A DNA stretch of 64,000 nucleotides, from contig NZ_CP067102.1 of assembly GCF_016616885.1 (NCBI RefSeq), positions 4,058,501-4,122,500 of the forward strand, given 5' to 3'. The stretch comes from Bradyrhizobium diazoefficiens (GTDB taxonomy: Bacteria > Pseudomonadota > Alphaproteobacteria > Rhizobiales > Xanthobacteraceae). Of the stretch, positions 36,104 to 46,165 are shown piece by piece (position 1 is the first letter of the stretch; each line of letters begins with the position of its first letter). A program made the translations under genes and the position numbers. The notes below the pieces were generated by a model, which was not told where the DNA came from, searched no databases, and saw only the letters and a program-made list of their open reading frames with translations.

Positions 36104-37540
36104 ATGAGCTTTACGACTGCAGGTTATCAACTGGCGCCGGTGCTGCCCGAGCTCGTGCTCGCGATCGGCGCCATGGCGCTTCTGATGCTCGGCGCCTATC
36201 GCGGGCAGGGGACCACCAGCACGGTCACTACGCTGGCGGTCGTGCTCCTCATCGCAGTAGGCCTGCTCGAATACATGCTGCCGGCAGGCAAGCAGGTGAC
36301 CTTCGGCGGCAGCTTCATCGTCGACGATTTCGCCCGCTTCATGAAGATCCTGGCCCTCATCGGCTCGGCGGTGACGCTGATCTTGTCGACCGAGTTCCTG
36401 GCCGACCCGTCGCGCCGCATCTTCGAATACGCGATCCTGGTGCTGCTCTCGACGCTCGGCATGATGGTGCTGATCTCGGCCGGCGATCTGATCTCGCTCT
36501 ATCTTGGCCTCGAATTGATGTCGCTCGCGCTCTACGTCGTGGCGACCTCGAACCGCGACAACGCCAAGTCGACCGAGGCCGGCCTGAAGTATTTTGTCCT
36601 GGGCGCACTGTCCTCGGGCATGCTGCTGTACGGCGCCTCGCTGATCTACGGCTTCACCGGCACGGTCAGTTTCGCCGGTATCGCGACTACGGCGACGATC
36701 TCGAATATCGGGCTGCTCTTCGGCCTGGTCTTCCTGCTCGCCGGCCTCTGCTTCAAGGTCTCGGCCGTGCCGTTCCACATGTGGACGCCTGATGTCTATG
36801 AGGGCGCGCCGACGCCGGTCACCGCCTTCTTCGCTTCCGCGCCGAAGGTCGCAGCTCTTGCGGTCTTCACCCGCGTCACGCTGACCGCGTTCCCCGGCAT
36901 CGTCTCGCAGTGGCAGCAGATCCTGGTGTTCGTGGCGATCGCCTCGATGGTGCTCGGCTCCTTTGCCGCGATCGGCCAGAGCAACATCAAGCGCCTGATG
37001 GCGTACTCCTCGATCGGCCATATGGGCTTTGCGCTGGTCGGGCTCGCGGCCGGCACCGTCGAGGGCGCGCAGGGCGTGCTGATGTACATCGTGATCTATG
37101 TCGCGATGACGCTCGGCTCGTTCTCGATCATCCTCGCCATGAAGCGTAACGGCCAGGCCGTGGAGCAGATCAGCGATTTCGCCGGTCTGTCGCGCACCAA
37201 TCCGCTGCTCGCCTTCATGTTCGCGATGCTGCTGTTCTCGCTCGCCGGCATCCCGCCGCTCGCCGGCTTCTTCGCCAAATGGTACGTCTTCGTCGCCGCC
37301 ATCAAGGCGAATTTGTTCACGCTCGCCGTGATCGGCGTGCTCTCCAGCGTTGTGGGCGCCTACTACTATCTCACCATCGTCAAGACGATGTATTTCGACG
37401 AGCCGGCCGGCCAGGTCGATCCGGTGCGCGTCGAGGTCAAGACGGTGCTGGCGGTCGCGGGCCTGTTCAACATCCTGTTTGCGCTGTTCGCGGGTCCGGT
37501 GGTGAGCGTCGCCTCCGCCGCCGCCAAGTCGCTGTTCTAG
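36104..37540 (+). CDS. nuoN: NADH-quinone oxidoreductase subunit N
   Basis: 478 residues, 14 helices. Motifs include [40 protein letters not shown] and [20 protein letters not shown]. It is the third antiporter-like pump. It is the last nuo gene, with birA starting 1 nt later, so the transcript probably continues. Confidence 0.95.
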   Translation: MSFTTAGYQLAPVLPELVLAIGAMALLMLGAYRGQGTTSTVTTLAVVLLIAVGLLEYMLPAGKQVTFGGSFIVDDFARFMKILALIGSAVTLILSTEFLADPSRRIFEYAILVLLSTLGMMVLISAGDLISLYLGLELMSLALYVVATSNRDNAKSTEAGLKYFVLGALSSGMLLYGASLIYGFTGTVSFAGIATTATISNIGLLFGLVFLLAGLCFKVSAVPFHMWTPDVYEGAPTPVTAFFASAPKVAALAVFTRVTLTAFPGIVSQWQQILVFVAIASMVLGSFAAIGQSNIKRLMAYSSIGHMGFALVGLAAGTVEGAQGVLMYIVIYVAMTLGSFSIILAMKRNGQAVEQISDFAGLSRTNPLLAFMFAMLLFSLAGIPPLAGFFAKWYVFVAAIKANLFTLAVIGVLSSVVGAYYYLTIVKTMYFDEPAGQVDPVRVEVKTVLAVAGLFNILFALFAGPVVSVASAAAKSLF

Positions 37541-37541
37541 G

Positions 37542-38348
37542 ATGGGGTTCGCGCTCGGTCCTCGTGCAATCGCGGCGGGCTACAAGCTCGCAGCTTCGGA
37601 GCGGACCGGCTCGACCAATACCGACGCGATCGAAAGTGCACGCGCCGGCGAGCGAGGTCCGATCTGGTTCGTGACAGCGGAGCAGACGGCGGGCCGCGGC
37701 CGCCGCCAGCGCGCCTGGGTCTCGCCCCGGGGCAATCTCGCGGCCAGCGTCCTCGAGGTCGTGGACGTCGCACCTGCGGTGGCCACCACGATCGGTTTTG
37801 CCGCGGGGCTGGCGGAGGAATCAGCCCTCGAGAAGGTCAGTATCGAGGCCGCGATGCGACTCGGCCCTGACCGGCCCCGATACGCGCTGAAATGGCCGAA
37901 TGACGTCCTCGCCAACGGCAAGAAGCTGGTCGGCATTGGCCTGGAGGCCGAAGCCGTCGGCGATCGCCTGGCCATCGTGGTTGGCATCGGCACCAATATC
38001 GTGGCGGCGCCTGAGGGCACGCCGACGCCGGCGGTGTCGCTGGCAGCGCTCGGCGTCCAGATCAGCGCGGAAGAGCTGTTCTCGGCCCTGACGGACGCCT
38101 GGGTCGAATTCCGCGGCATCTGGGACAATGGCCGTGGCTTTGCCGAAATCCGAAAACTCTGGCTGGAGCGCGCCGCGCGCCTTGGCGAGCCGATTGCGAT
38201 CCACACGGGAACCATGGTGCTGGAAGGCATTTTTGACACGATCGACGACACCGGCTGCCTGATCGTCCGCACCGCGGAGGGCCGTCGCGTGCCGATCGCC
38301 GCGGGTGAGGTGTTCTTCGGCCCGGCTCGTTCGGTGGGAGCTGCGTGA
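37542..38348 (+). CDS. birA: Biotin-[acetyl-CoA-carboxylase] ligase
   Basis: 268 residues without the N-terminal repressor helix-turn-helix of E. coli BirA, so it is the ligase-only form. The ATP/biotin site is seen in TGSTNTDAIESARAGERGPI and EQTAGRGRRQRAWVSPRGNL (GRGRRQR in place of GRGRRGR). KWPNDVLANGKKLVGIGLEA and VGIGTNIV follow. It attaches biotin to carboxylases. It lies in the nuo-birA-rnj order common in Alphaproteobacteria. Its stop overlaps the next ATG. Confidence 0.9.
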   Translation: MGFALGPRAIAAGYKLAASERTGSTNTDAIESARAGERGPIWFVTAEQTAGRGRRQRAWVSPRGNLAASVLEVVDVAPAVATTIGFAAGLAEESALEKVSIEAAMRLGPDRPRYALKWPNDVLANGKKLVGIGLEAEAVGDRLAIVVGIGTNIVAAPEGTPTPAVSLAALGVQISAEELFSALTDAWVEFRGIWDNGRGFAEIRKLWLERAARLGEPIAIHTGTMVLEGIFDTIDDTGCLIVRTAEGRRVPIAAGEVFFGPARSVGAA

Positions 38349-40018
38349 TGGCGAGACCGGACGAACTGGTATTTGCGCCGCTCGGCGGCGTCGGCGAGAT
38401 CGGCATGAACCTGTCGATCTACGGCCTCGGTAACCGCCAGCAGCGGTCCTGGCTCGCGGTCGATCTTGGCGTCTCCTTCGGCGATGAGGAGCATCTGCCC
38501 GGCATCGACCTGATCATGCCTGATATCAGCTTCCTGGAGAAGGAGCGCAAGAACCTGATGGGGCTGGTGCTGACCCACGCCCATGAGGACCACTTCGGCG
38601 CCATCATCGACCTCTGGCCCAGGCTGAAATGCCCGATCTATGCGACGCAGTTCAGCGCGGCGCTGTTCGAGGCCAAATGTGCTGCCGAGCGCAATGCGCC
38701 GAAGATCCCGGTCACCATCGTGCCGTCCGGCGGCCGCATCGATGTCGGCCCGTTCAACGTCGAGTTCATCCCGGTCGCGCATTCGATTCCGGAAGCGCAT
38801 GCGCTCGCGATCCACACCGAGGCCGGCACGGTGCTGCACACCGGCGACTGGAAGATCGATCCGACCCCGACGCTCGGCCGCCCCACCGACGAGAAGCGGC
38901 TGCGCGAGCTCGGCGAGCAGGGCGTGCTCGCCCTGATCGGCGATTCCACCAATGCGGTGCGCGACGGCCGCTCGCCTTCCGAGGCCGAGGTCGCGCGGAC
39001 CATCATAGACCTGGTGAAGGCCGCCAAGGGCCGCGTCGCAGTCACGACCTTCGCCTCCAACGTCGCCCGCATCAAGGCCGTCGCCGACGCGGCGAAAGCC
39101 GCCGACCGCGAGGTCGTCGTGGTCGGCCGCGCCATGGAGCGCGTGGTGCAGGTCGCGCGTGAGACCGGCTATCTCGACGGCGTGCAGAATTTCCGCTCGC
39201 CCGAGGTCTACGGCCATCTGCCGCAGGACAAGGTGCTGGCGCTCTGCACCGGCAGCCAGGGCGAACCCCGCGCAGCACTTGCCCGCATCGCCAATGACGA
39301 TCATCCCGAGATCACGCTCAACCGCGGCGACAGCGTGATCTTCTCCTCGCGCACCATCCCGGGCAACGAGAAGGCGGTCGGCTCGATCATCAACAATCTG
39401 GTGCTGCAGGGCGTCGAGGTCCTTACCGACCGCGACCATCTGGTTCACGTCTCCGGCCATCCCCGCCGCGACGAGCTGCGCGACATGATCTCCTGGGTGA
39501 AGCCGCAGCTCCTGATCCCGGTCCATGGCGAAGCCCTGCACCTGAACGAGCACGCCAAGCTCGCGCGCGCCGCCGGCGTGCCGCGCGTCCTGGTCATCCG
39601 CAACGGTGACCTCGTCAAGCTCGGTCCCGGCGATCCCGGCATCATCGGCGAGGTGCCGTCGGGCCGGCTCTACAAGGACGGCACGATCCTGGAGGATTCG
39701 AAATCCCGTGCGGTGGTCGAGCGCCGGCGCATGGCGTTCTCCGGCTGCGCCTTCGTCGCCGTCGCCATGACCGCGCAGGGTGAGCTTGTCGACGAGCCCG
39801 AGGTCGATCTCGTGGGCATCCCCGAGAAAAACAGGGCGGGCGAGCCCCTCGACGACATCGTCTTCGATGCCGTGATGTCCACGATCGAAGGCCTGCCGAA
39901 GGCCCGGCGCAGGGATGCGGATGCGCTGGCGGAATCGGTGCGACGCGCTGTCCGGGCCGTCATCAACGAACATTGGGGCAAAAAGCCCCCCTGTCTGGTA
40001 CACGTCCTGACAGTGTAA
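38348..40018 (+). CDS. rnj: Ribonuclease J
   Basis: 556 residues from ATG 38348 (TGATG with birA). The metallo-beta-lactamase zinc motif LTHAHEDHFGAIIDLWPRLK gives H77, H79, D81 and H82. The beta-CASP part contains HTGDWKIDPTP, SFASN-like TFASNVARI and VHVSGHPRRDELRDMISWVK. A C-terminal domain follows. It is an endo/5'-exoribonuclease that processes rRNA and mRNA, and often replaces RNase E roles in this class. Confidence 0.9.
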   Translation: MARPDELVFAPLGGVGEIGMNLSIYGLGNRQQRSWLAVDLGVSFGDEEHLPGIDLIMPDISFLEKERKNLMGLVLTHAHEDHFGAIIDLWPRLKCPIYATQFSAALFEAKCAAERNAPKIPVTIVPSGGRIDVGPFNVEFIPVAHSIPEAHALAIHTEAGTVLHTGDWKIDPTPTLGRPTDEKRLRELGEQGVLALIGDSTNAVRDGRSPSEAEVARTIIDLVKAAKGRVAVTTFASNVARIKAVADAAKAADREVVVVGRAMERVVQVARETGYLDGVQNFRSPEVYGHLPQDKVLALCTGSQGEPRAALARIANDDHPEITLNRGDSVIFSSRTIPGNEKAVGSIINNLVLQGVEVLTDRDHLVHVSGHPRRDELRDMISWVKPQLLIPVHGEALHLNEHAKLARAAGVPRVLVIRNGDLVKLGPGDPGIIGEVPSGRLYKDGTILEDSKSRAVVERRRMAFSGCAFVAVAMTAQGELVDEPEVDLVGIPEKNRAGEPLDDIVFDAVMSTIEGLPKARRRDADALAESVRRAVRAVINEHWGKKPPCLVHVLTV

Positions 40019-40029
40019 GGGAGAAGCAA

Positions 40030-40434
40030 ATGCAGGGTCGCCTCAACCACGTCGCGATTGCGACCAGGGACGCCGTCAAGTCCGCCAAGATCTACGGCGC
40101 GGCGTTCGGGGCGCAGATTTCGGAAGCCGTCGCTCTGCCCGAGCATGGCGTCACCACCGTGTTCGCGACGCTCCCCAACACCAAGATCGAGTTCATCGAG
40201 CCGCTCGGCGAGTCCTCGCCGATCGCAAAGTTTCTTGAGCGCAATGCCGATGGCGGCATCCACCACGTCTGCTACGAGGTCGTCGACATCATCGCCTCGC
40301 GCGACACCCTGGTGAAGGAGGGCGCCCGCGTGCTCGGTGACGGCGTGCCGAAGATCGGCGCCCACGGCAAGCCGGTGCTGTTTTTGCATCCGAAGGATTT
40401 TTCGGGCGCGTTGGTCGAAATCGAGCAGGCATAG
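40030..40434 (+). CDS. mce: Methylmalonyl-CoA epimerase
   Basis: 134 residues with the vicinal-oxygen-chelate fold. The N-terminal RLNHVAIATRDAVKSAKIYG carries the first metal His, IHHVCYEVVDIIASRD the second, and FLHPKDFSGALVEIEQA the terminal Glu. It converts (2S)- to (2R)-methylmalonyl-CoA in propionyl-CoA breakdown. A good GGGAGAAG site precedes the ATG, and the gene lies 11 nt after rnj. Confidence 0.9.
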   Translation: MQGRLNHVAIATRDAVKSAKIYGAAFGAQISEAVALPEHGVTTVFATLPNTKIEFIEPLGESSPIAKFLERNADGGIHHVCYEVVDIIASRDTLVKEGARVLGDGVPKIGAHGKPVLFLHPKDFSGALVEIEQA

Positions 40435-40444
40435 GGCCGGGATC

Positions 40445-40720
40445 ATGGCCGCTCAGATATCGACCGGGCTCGCAATCTATTTCGTGATCTGGTGGATCGC
40501 GCTGTTCCTGACGCTGCCATTTGGCGTGCGCAGCCAGCATGAGGACGGCGTCGGCGCGCCCGGCACCGACCCCGGCGCACCGATCCTGACCGGCATGAAG
40601 CGCAAGCTAATCTGGACCACGATCATCTCGGCGATCATCTATGGCCTCGGCATGCTCGCCTATCAGGCCGGCTATCTCTCGATCGAGCGGCTGTCGAAAT
40701 TGATGGGAATGCCGTTTTAG
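40445..40720 (+). CDS. DUF1467 family membrane protein
   Basis: 91 residues, two helices: STGLAIYFVIWWIALFLTLP and TTIISAIIYGLGMLAYQAGY, with FGVRSQHEDGVGAPGTDPGA between them. This RSQ-E-G---G---GAP pattern is the hallmark of DUF1467, almost always found after mce in Alphaproteobacteria. Function unknown. It lies 10 nt after mce and is probably the end of the operon. Confidence 0.85.
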   Translation: MAAQISTGLAIYFVIWWIALFLTLPFGVRSQHEDGVGAPGTDPGAPILTGMKRKLIWTTIISAIIYGLGMLAYQAGYLSIERLSKLMGMPF

Positions 40721-40753
40721 CGATTTTGTGTTGCGTCGTTGTTGGGGGAACGA

Positions 40754-41101
40754 ATGAGTTTTCAGAGGATCGTCGTCGCGCTTCTGGTGCTGATCGTCGC
40801 CGGCCTTGGGGCCATCGGCTATGTCGAGTGGAAGATGGCCGTGCAGGTGCGAACACTGAAGGCGTTCGTCGAGGGCTATGTCTTCAACGAGGCCGTGATG
40901 GCCTGCGAGCAGGCCAAGACCTCGACACCGTTCAAATGGAACGGCGGCAAGAGCACCTCGGTGATCGGGCTGAACTCGGTCAAGCTGGACAAATACACCG
41001 TCAGCGCCAGCTACACGCTGGTGGCGGACAACGTCTATTGTGACTACGATCCCATCAAAAGAAAGGCCGAGATCGGCTCGAGCTTCCTGGAGCGGGAGTA
41101 A
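40754..41101 (+). CDS. Membrane-anchored periplasmic protein, unknown
   Basis: 115 residues. Signal-anchor helix QRIVVALLVLIVAGLGAIGY, then a soluble domain with FNEAVMACEQAKTSTPFKWN and two cysteines (AC and VYCDYD) that could form a disulfide in the periplasm. The ATG at 40754 follows GGGGGAACGA. No domain recognised. It is alone between the DUF1467 gene and mtnK. Confidence 0.6.
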   Translation: MSFQRIVVALLVLIVAGLGAIGYVEWKMAVQVRTLKAFVEGYVFNEAVMACEQAKTSTPFKWNGGKSTSVIGLNSVKLDKYTVSASYTLVADNVYCDYDPIKRKAEIGSSFLERE

Positions 41102-41134
41102 CGATCCGGCTCCTGCACATGGGATGGGATCGTC

Positions 41135-42421
41135 ATGACGCAAGGGCAGGGGGACTATCGAATTCTGCAGGAAGGGGCCTTGCGGGACTATCTCGCGGGC
41201 TTGCCTGACATCGCGGCACGGCTCGGCGGCGCGCCGGCCGCCTGGGCGATCACCGAGGTCGGCGACGGCAATCTCAATCTCGTGTTCATCGTGAAGGGCG
41301 CGCACGGCGGTATCGCCGTGAAGCAGGCACTGCCTTACGTCCGCCTCGTCGGCGAGAGCTGGCCGCTGCCGTTGTCACGGGCCCATTACGAATATCTCGC
41401 GCTGACCCGGCAGGCCCAGCTCGCGCCCGGCCTCGTGCCGGCCTTGCTGCACCACAACGAGACGCTGGCACTGACCGTGATGGAGCTGCTCGAGCCCCAC
41501 ATCATCATGCGCAAGGGGCTGGTGGCTGCTACGTGCTACCCGCGCTTCGTCGATGACATCACGGCCTTCATGGCGCGGACGCTGTTCTTCACCTCCGATC
41601 TCGCGCTGACCGCCGCGGAGAAGAAGGAGGCCATCGCGTCCTTCGCCGGCAACCACGCGTTGTGCAAGATCACCGAGGATCTGATCTTTACCGATCCTTA
41701 TCGCATCGCCGAGCAGAACCGCTGGACCGCGCCGTATCTCGACGGCCTGGCCGCGTCCATGCGCGATGACATGGAGCTGCATGTCGCGATCTCCCGGCTG
41801 AAGCTGAAATTCATGGCGAACCCCGAAGCGCTGCTGCATGGCGACCTCCACACCGGCTCGATCATGGTGACGGAGAGCGAGACCCGTGTGATCGACCCCG
41901 AGTTCGCCTTCTACGGCCCGATGGGGTTTGATGTCGGCGCGGTGCTGGCCAATTTGCTCATGGCCTTTTTCGCCTCCGCCGGCCATGAGCGCGCGCCGGG
42001 CGAGCGGCGCGAATTCGAGGGGTGGGTGCTGGAGACGGTCGAGCAGGTCTGGGGCAGGTTCGCCGGCAAATTCCTCGACCTCTGGCGGTCGGAGGCCAGC
42101 GGCGACGCCTATCCGGTCTCGCTGTTCGCCGGCGAGAAGGGCGCGGCGCGGCTGGAGATCGAGCGGCAGGCCTACATGCAGCGGCTGTTCACCGACACCG
42201 TCGGCTTCGCCGCCGCCAAGACCATCCGCCGCATCTTCGGCCTCGCCCACAACATCGACTTCGAGCTGATCGAGGATCCGCAGAAGCGCGCCATCAGCGA
42301 AGCCCGCGCCGTGCGCCTCGCGCGGGGGATGATGGTGGAGGCGGCGGCGTTTCGGACGATCGCCGACGTCACCGGCGCCGCGCGAAAATTGCGGGACTGG
42401 CAGCCCGAGCTATCCGGCTGA
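41135..42421 (+). CDS. mtnK: S-methyl-5-thioribose kinase
   Basis: 428 residues. The protein kinase-like fold of this family is seen in VGDGNLNLVFIVKGAHGGIA (nucleotide loop), ALLHGDLHTGSIMVTESETR (catalytic Asp) and VIDPEFAFYGPMGFDVGAVL (metal-binding DPE). It phosphorylates methylthioribose in the methionine salvage pathway. The partner mtnA is not next to it, so the rest of the route lies elsewhere. The ending AARKLRDWQPELSG recurs in a remnant at 51,698-51,802. Confidence 0.9.
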   Translation: MTQGQGDYRILQEGALRDYLAGLPDIAARLGGAPAAWAITEVGDGNLNLVFIVKGAHGGIAVKQALPYVRLVGESWPLPLSRAHYEYLALTRQAQLAPGLVPALLHHNETLALTVMELLEPHIIMRKGLVAATCYPRFVDDITAFMARTLFFTSDLALTAAEKKEAIASFAGNHALCKITEDLIFTDPYRIAEQNRWTAPYLDGLAASMRDDMELHVAISRLKLKFMANPEALLHGDLHTGSIMVTESETRVIDPEFAFYGPMGFDVGAVLANLLMAFFASAGHERAPGERREFEGWVLETVEQVWGRFAGKFLDLWRSEASGDAYPVSLFAGEKGAARLEIERQAYMQRLFTDTVGFAAAKTIRRIFGLAHNIDFELIEDPQKRAISEARAVRLARGMMVEAAAFRTIADVTGAARKLRDWQPELSG

Positions 42422-42464
42422 CGCGCGCCTCCGCGTTCGCAATGACAACGGAGCGAGCAAGGCC

Positions 42465-43349
42465 TCAATAGAGCCGCACCGGAAGCGGCGCGCCGTCCGG
42501 GCCGACCAGCAGACCCCAGGTCTCGTTGGCCGCGACCTCGAACTCCCGCTTTTGCGCCGCGCTACCGTCCACCCTGAGGGTCACCTTGTACTTGCCCGGC
42601 GGCAAATCGATCTTTTGGCTGTCTGGCAATTCGGCTGCAACGTCGTCAAAGTATGGCAGTGTTTCGCCGGCGTGCGCCGCCAGCTTGATGGTCCTCTCGT
42701 TGACGGTGATAACAGCCGCATCATCCGTCTTGTTGCCAAGCATTAGCTTCACTTGGCCCGGCTTCGGCAGGAGCCCGGCCGTCGCGACGGCCGGCTTGCG
42801 CAGCGAAAGATCGGCGATTGTCCGGTTGTCCTGTCGGGTGAGCCGGAGCCGCGCCGGCCCATCGGTGGTCGTGAAGGCGATCACGGCCCGGTCGGGCTCG
42901 ACCACAGCACCATCATTCTCGGCCCAGCCTCGCTGTTCGAGAGCGGCGCGATAGAAGCCGAGCACTGCGGCGAGATCGAGCGGCGTTTCGACGTGAGCTG
43001 ACCTGATGAAACGCGAATTCTTCGCGGTCATCAGGCCCCACCCGTCGGGGAGCGGCAAACCCATGTCTTCGGACATTTCGGTCTCGACCTTCCGGCTCGC
43101 GGCCCGTGCCAGGACCCCGACGGCGTCGCAGAGCAGGCGTTCACCGAGATAGTCCGCGGAGCAGCGGTCCCTGACCGCCCACCAGGTTTGGTCGATGTAG
43201 TCGTTTGACCGCGAGGTGCGGTGCCAGCCGAATTGGATGCTATCCGCAGGGCTGTCCCGGGCCGGGTCCGGCGTGACGGGGATCGCCATCGCGGCTGTCG
43301 CGACGACCAGACTGCCGGCGAGCAGGACACCTAGCGTTCGGCGCTTCAT
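42465..43349 (-). CDS. Secreted protein, unknown
   Basis: 294 residues from ATG 43349, with signal peptide KRRTLGVLLAGSLVVATAAM. The first mature region has IDQTWWAVRDRCSADYLGER. The second part looks like two small beta domains (PVATA/GLLPKPGQVKLMLGNK and LPPGKYKVTLRVDGSAAQKR). It ends in GLLVGPDGAPLPVRLY. No catalytic motif is recognised. It is convergent with mtnK (43 nt gap). Confidence 0.6.
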   Translation of the reverse strand: MKRRTLGVLLAGSLVVATAAMAIPVTPDPARDSPADSIQFGWHRTSRSNDYIDQTWWAVRDRCSADYLGERLLCDAVGVLARAASRKVETEMSEDMGLPLPDGWGLMTAKNSRFIRSAHVETPLDLAAVLGFYRAALEQRGWAENDGAVVEPDRAVIAFTTTDGPARLRLTRQDNRTIADLSLRKPAVATAGLLPKPGQVKLMLGNKTDDAAVITVNERTIKLAAHAGETLPYFDDVAAELPDSQKIDLPPGKYKVTLRVDGSAAQKREFEVAANETWGLLVGPDGAPLPVRLY

Positions 43350-43592
43350 TTTTTCCGCGATCCCTGGGGTTCAGATGACGATCCTGAGCTTGGTCGCGTT
43401 GATCACGAAAAATGTTCACTGTCGGGGTCGCGCGATGACGCACCGCGTCAATCGGCGGCTTGCTGCGCTGGGCGGGTGCAGCCTGACACCAGAGGCCCGG
43501 AACCGGAATCGTCGACCATCAAAACGAGGCTTGCGTTCGACGGGCTGTGAATGATCAAATCCCTGATCGGAATACCTGCGTTTGGGGGACAC

Positions 43593-45182
43593 ATGATGTT
43601 CAGGATGATTGCGATCGTCGCGGGTTTGGGACTGGCGCTGGCCGCCCCGGCAGAGGCCCAGACACCGCGCAAGGGCGGAACCATCCGTATGACCGCGCCT
43701 TACGGTTCGAGCTTCACCAGCTTGGACATTCACACCACCCAGCGCGCCCAGGACGAGATCTACGCCAAGGCCATGCATCGCTCGCTCTACATCTGGGACT
43801 CCGCGGAAGGAAAGCCGGTTCCGGAACTTGCGAAGGAGGTCATCGTCTCGGGCGGCGGTCTCGTTCAAACCTTCAAGCTTCGCGACGACGCCTATTTCCA
43901 CAACGGCCGCAAGATGACGGCTGACGATGTCATCTGGTCCTACAACCGCATCATGGATGGCACCAAGGCCTATCCGGGCGCGCGCTATGTCCGCATCATC
44001 GAGGGCGCGGCGGCGGTTGAGAAGGGCCAGGCCAAGGAGATCTCCGGCCTGAAGAAGATCGACGACTTCACGATCGAGATGAAGCTGACCGAGAAGGTCG
44101 ATCCGGGCTTCTACTTCTTCACCGCGCTGACCTCGATCTATCCCGCCGACGAGGCCGCCAAGGACAGCTTCATCCAGCATCCGATCGGTCTCGGACCATT
44201 CAAATTCGTCGAGCACGTGCCGGGATCGCGCATCGTGCTGGAGCGCTGGGACAGGTTCTACAAGCCCGGCAAGCCCTATGCCGACAAGGTCATCGTGTCA
44301 GTCATGGGCGAGGCTGCGGCGCGCGATGTCGCCTTCCGCAACAAGGAGATCGACACCTCCGTGCTCGGGCCGGCGCAATATGTCGCCTATCAGGCCGATC
44401 CCAACCTCAAGGGCACCATCGCCGAGGTCGCTGAGGTGTTCACGCGGTACATGGGGATGAACCCTGCATTCAAGCCGTTCTCTGACAAGCGCGTCCGGCA
44501 GGCGATCAACTATGCGATCGACACCGATTTGATCATCAACAAGCTGGTCAAGGGCAAGGCCTATCGCGCCACCAGCTGGCTGCCGCTGACCTCGTCGGCC
44601 TACGACAAGGCGATGAAGCCGTACCCCTACGATCCCGCCAAGGCCAAGCAGCTGCTTGCTGACGCCGGCTACGCCTCCGGCTTCGAATTCGAATGGACCA
44701 CCAGCCAGAATGAAAGCTGGGGCCTGCCGATCGTTTCGGCCGTCATCCCGATGCTGGACAAGGTCGGCATCAAGGCGAAGGTCAAGCAGGTCGAGGCCGC
44801 GGTGCTGTCGGAGGTGGTTCGCTCCGGCGACTACCAGGCCTTCATCTATTCCCAGCAAACCGGCCCGGACCCCTTGGCTGCGCTGAAATGCTTCCATTCG
44901 TCGACGCCGCAATCGGCCTGCAACTACATGAACTACAAAAACGCCGAGTTCGACAAGATCATCGATGACGCCGGGCAGGCCGACGACACCGCCAAGCGCA
45001 CGCAGCTGCTGCAAAAGGCCAATGCGCTGCTCTATGACGAGGCGCCGGTATGGTTCTTCAACTACAACAAGGCGGTCATGGCCGTGCAGCCTTGGCTCCA
45101 CGGAGTTCAGCTGAACGCGACGGAGCTGACCCACCAGAATGTCGAGGACGTCTGGGTCGACGAGACCTCGCCCGCGAAGTGA
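43593..45182 (+). CDS. Peptide-type ABC transporter, substrate-binding protein
   Basis: 529 residues. GGGGGAC lies before ATG 43593. Signal peptide MIAIVAGLGLALAAPAEAQ. The family 5 solute-binding fold is shown by RKGGTIRMTAPYGSSFTSLD, LRDDAYFHNGRKMTADDVIW and FKPFSDKRVRQAINYAIDTD. Substrates of this family include di/oligopeptides, nickel and opines, and the ligand is not predictable. First gene of a five-gene importer on one strand. Confidence 0.85.
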   Translation: MMFRMIAIVAGLGLALAAPAEAQTPRKGGTIRMTAPYGSSFTSLDIHTTQRAQDEIYAKAMHRSLYIWDSAEGKPVPELAKEVIVSGGGLVQTFKLRDDAYFHNGRKMTADDVIWSYNRIMDGTKAYPGARYVRIIEGAAAVEKGQAKEISGLKKIDDFTIEMKLTEKVDPGFYFFTALTSIYPADEAAKDSFIQHPIGLGPFKFVEHVPGSRIVLERWDRFYKPGKPYADKVIVSVMGEAAARDVAFRNKEIDTSVLGPAQYVAYQADPNLKGTIAEVAEVFTRYMGMNPAFKPFSDKRVRQAINYAIDTDLIINKLVKGKAYRATSWLPLTSSAYDKAMKPYPYDPAKAKQLLADAGYASGFEFEWTTSQNESWGLPIVSAVIPMLDKVGIKAKVKQVEAAVLSEVVRSGDYQAFIYSQQTGPDPLAALKCFHSSTPQSACNYMNYKNAEFDKIIDDAGQADDTAKRTQLLQKANALLYDEAPVWFFNYNKAVMAVQPWLHGVQLNATELTHQNVEDVWVDETSPAK

Positions 45183-45241
45183 CACGCGTTCTCGTGCTCC
45201 CTCCATCGCGATGAACGATGCAGGGAGCGAAGAAAGTGCCG

Positions 45242-46165
45242 ATGCTCTCCTTCCTGATCCGCCGTCTCCTGCAAACCATTCCGACCGTGCTCGCTGTCGT
45301 GCTGCTGGTCTTCGTGCTGTTCAGCGTCGTTCCCGGCAGCATCGTCTCGTCCATGAGCGACGACGCCGATCCTCAGGTCGAGCTGCGCATGAAGAAGCAG
45401 CTTGGCCTCGACGATCCCGTCTATGTGCGTTTCGGCGCCTATATCGCCAAGCTCGCCACCGGTGATTTCGGCACGTCGTTCCGGACCCGCGAGCCTGTCA
45501 CGGCCATGATCGCCAAGCGGGCCTGGCCGACGCTGCAGCTGATCTTCACGGCCATGGCGTTTTCCGTCGTGCTCGGCGTGCCGCTCGGCTTCATCGCCGC
45601 ATTGCGGCCGGGCGGCCTGGTCGACAGCGCCGCAATGGTCGTGGCTGTCTCGGGGCTTTCCATCGCCAAATTCTGGCTCGGACTGGTGCTGATGTATCTG
45701 TTTGCGTTGAAGCTCGGCTGGCTGCCGAGTTTCGGCTACGGCGATGGCGGCCTGAAATATCTGCTGCTGCCGGCCGTGACGCTCGGCGTCTCGCCGATGG
45801 CGCTCTTTGCCCGGACGACGCGCGCCGCTGTCCTCGAGATCATGACAGCCGATTTCGTCCGCACCGCGCGCTCCAAGGGCATGAGCGAGACGCGCGTGGT
45901 GAAGTGGCACGTGATGCGTAACGCGCTCGTCATCATTCTCACCACAGTCGGCCTGCAGTTCGGCGGGCTGATGGGGCAGGCGGTCGTCGTCGAAAAGCTG
46001 TTTTCCTGGCCGGGCATCGGCTCGCTGCTCGTGGACAGCGTCCTGCAGCGCGACATTCCGGCGGTCCAGGGCTCCATTCTCGTGGTGGTGCTGGCTTTTC
46101 TCGCGATCAATCTGCTGATCGACGTGCTCTACGGCGTGATCGATCCGAGGATCAGATACGCATGA
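45242..46165 (+). CDS. Peptide-type ABC transporter permease (DppB-like)
   Basis: 307 residues from ATG 45242 (an earlier ATG at 45218 adds eight residues). The N-terminus MLSFLIRRLLQTIPTVLAVV is typical of DppB/OppB. The EAA loop region is TADFVRTARSKGMSETRVVK. Six helices. It ends VLYGVIDPRIRYA, the usual family tail. The stop overlaps the second permease (ATGA). Confidence 0.85.
   Translation: MLSFLIRRLLQTIPTVLAVVLLVFVLFSVVPGSIVSSMSDDADPQVELRMKKQLGLDDPVYVRFGAYIAKLATGDFGTSFRTREPVTAMIAKRAWPTLQLIFTAMAFSVVLGVPLGFIAALRPGGLVDSAAMVVAVSGLSIAKFWLGLVLMYLFALKLGWLPSFGYGDGGLKYLLLPAVTLGVSPMALFARTTRAAVLEIMTADFVRTARSKGMSETRVVKWHVMRNALVIILTTVGLQFGGLMGQAVVVEKLFSWPGIGSLLVDSVLQRDIPAVQGSILVVVLAFLAINLLIDVLYGVIDPRIRYA

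Noticed and set aside
37580..40003. An 807-codon minus-strand frame opposite birA and the ribonuclease J gene
   Set aside because: Shadow of two real genes by codon periodicity. No recognisable motifs or ribosome site.
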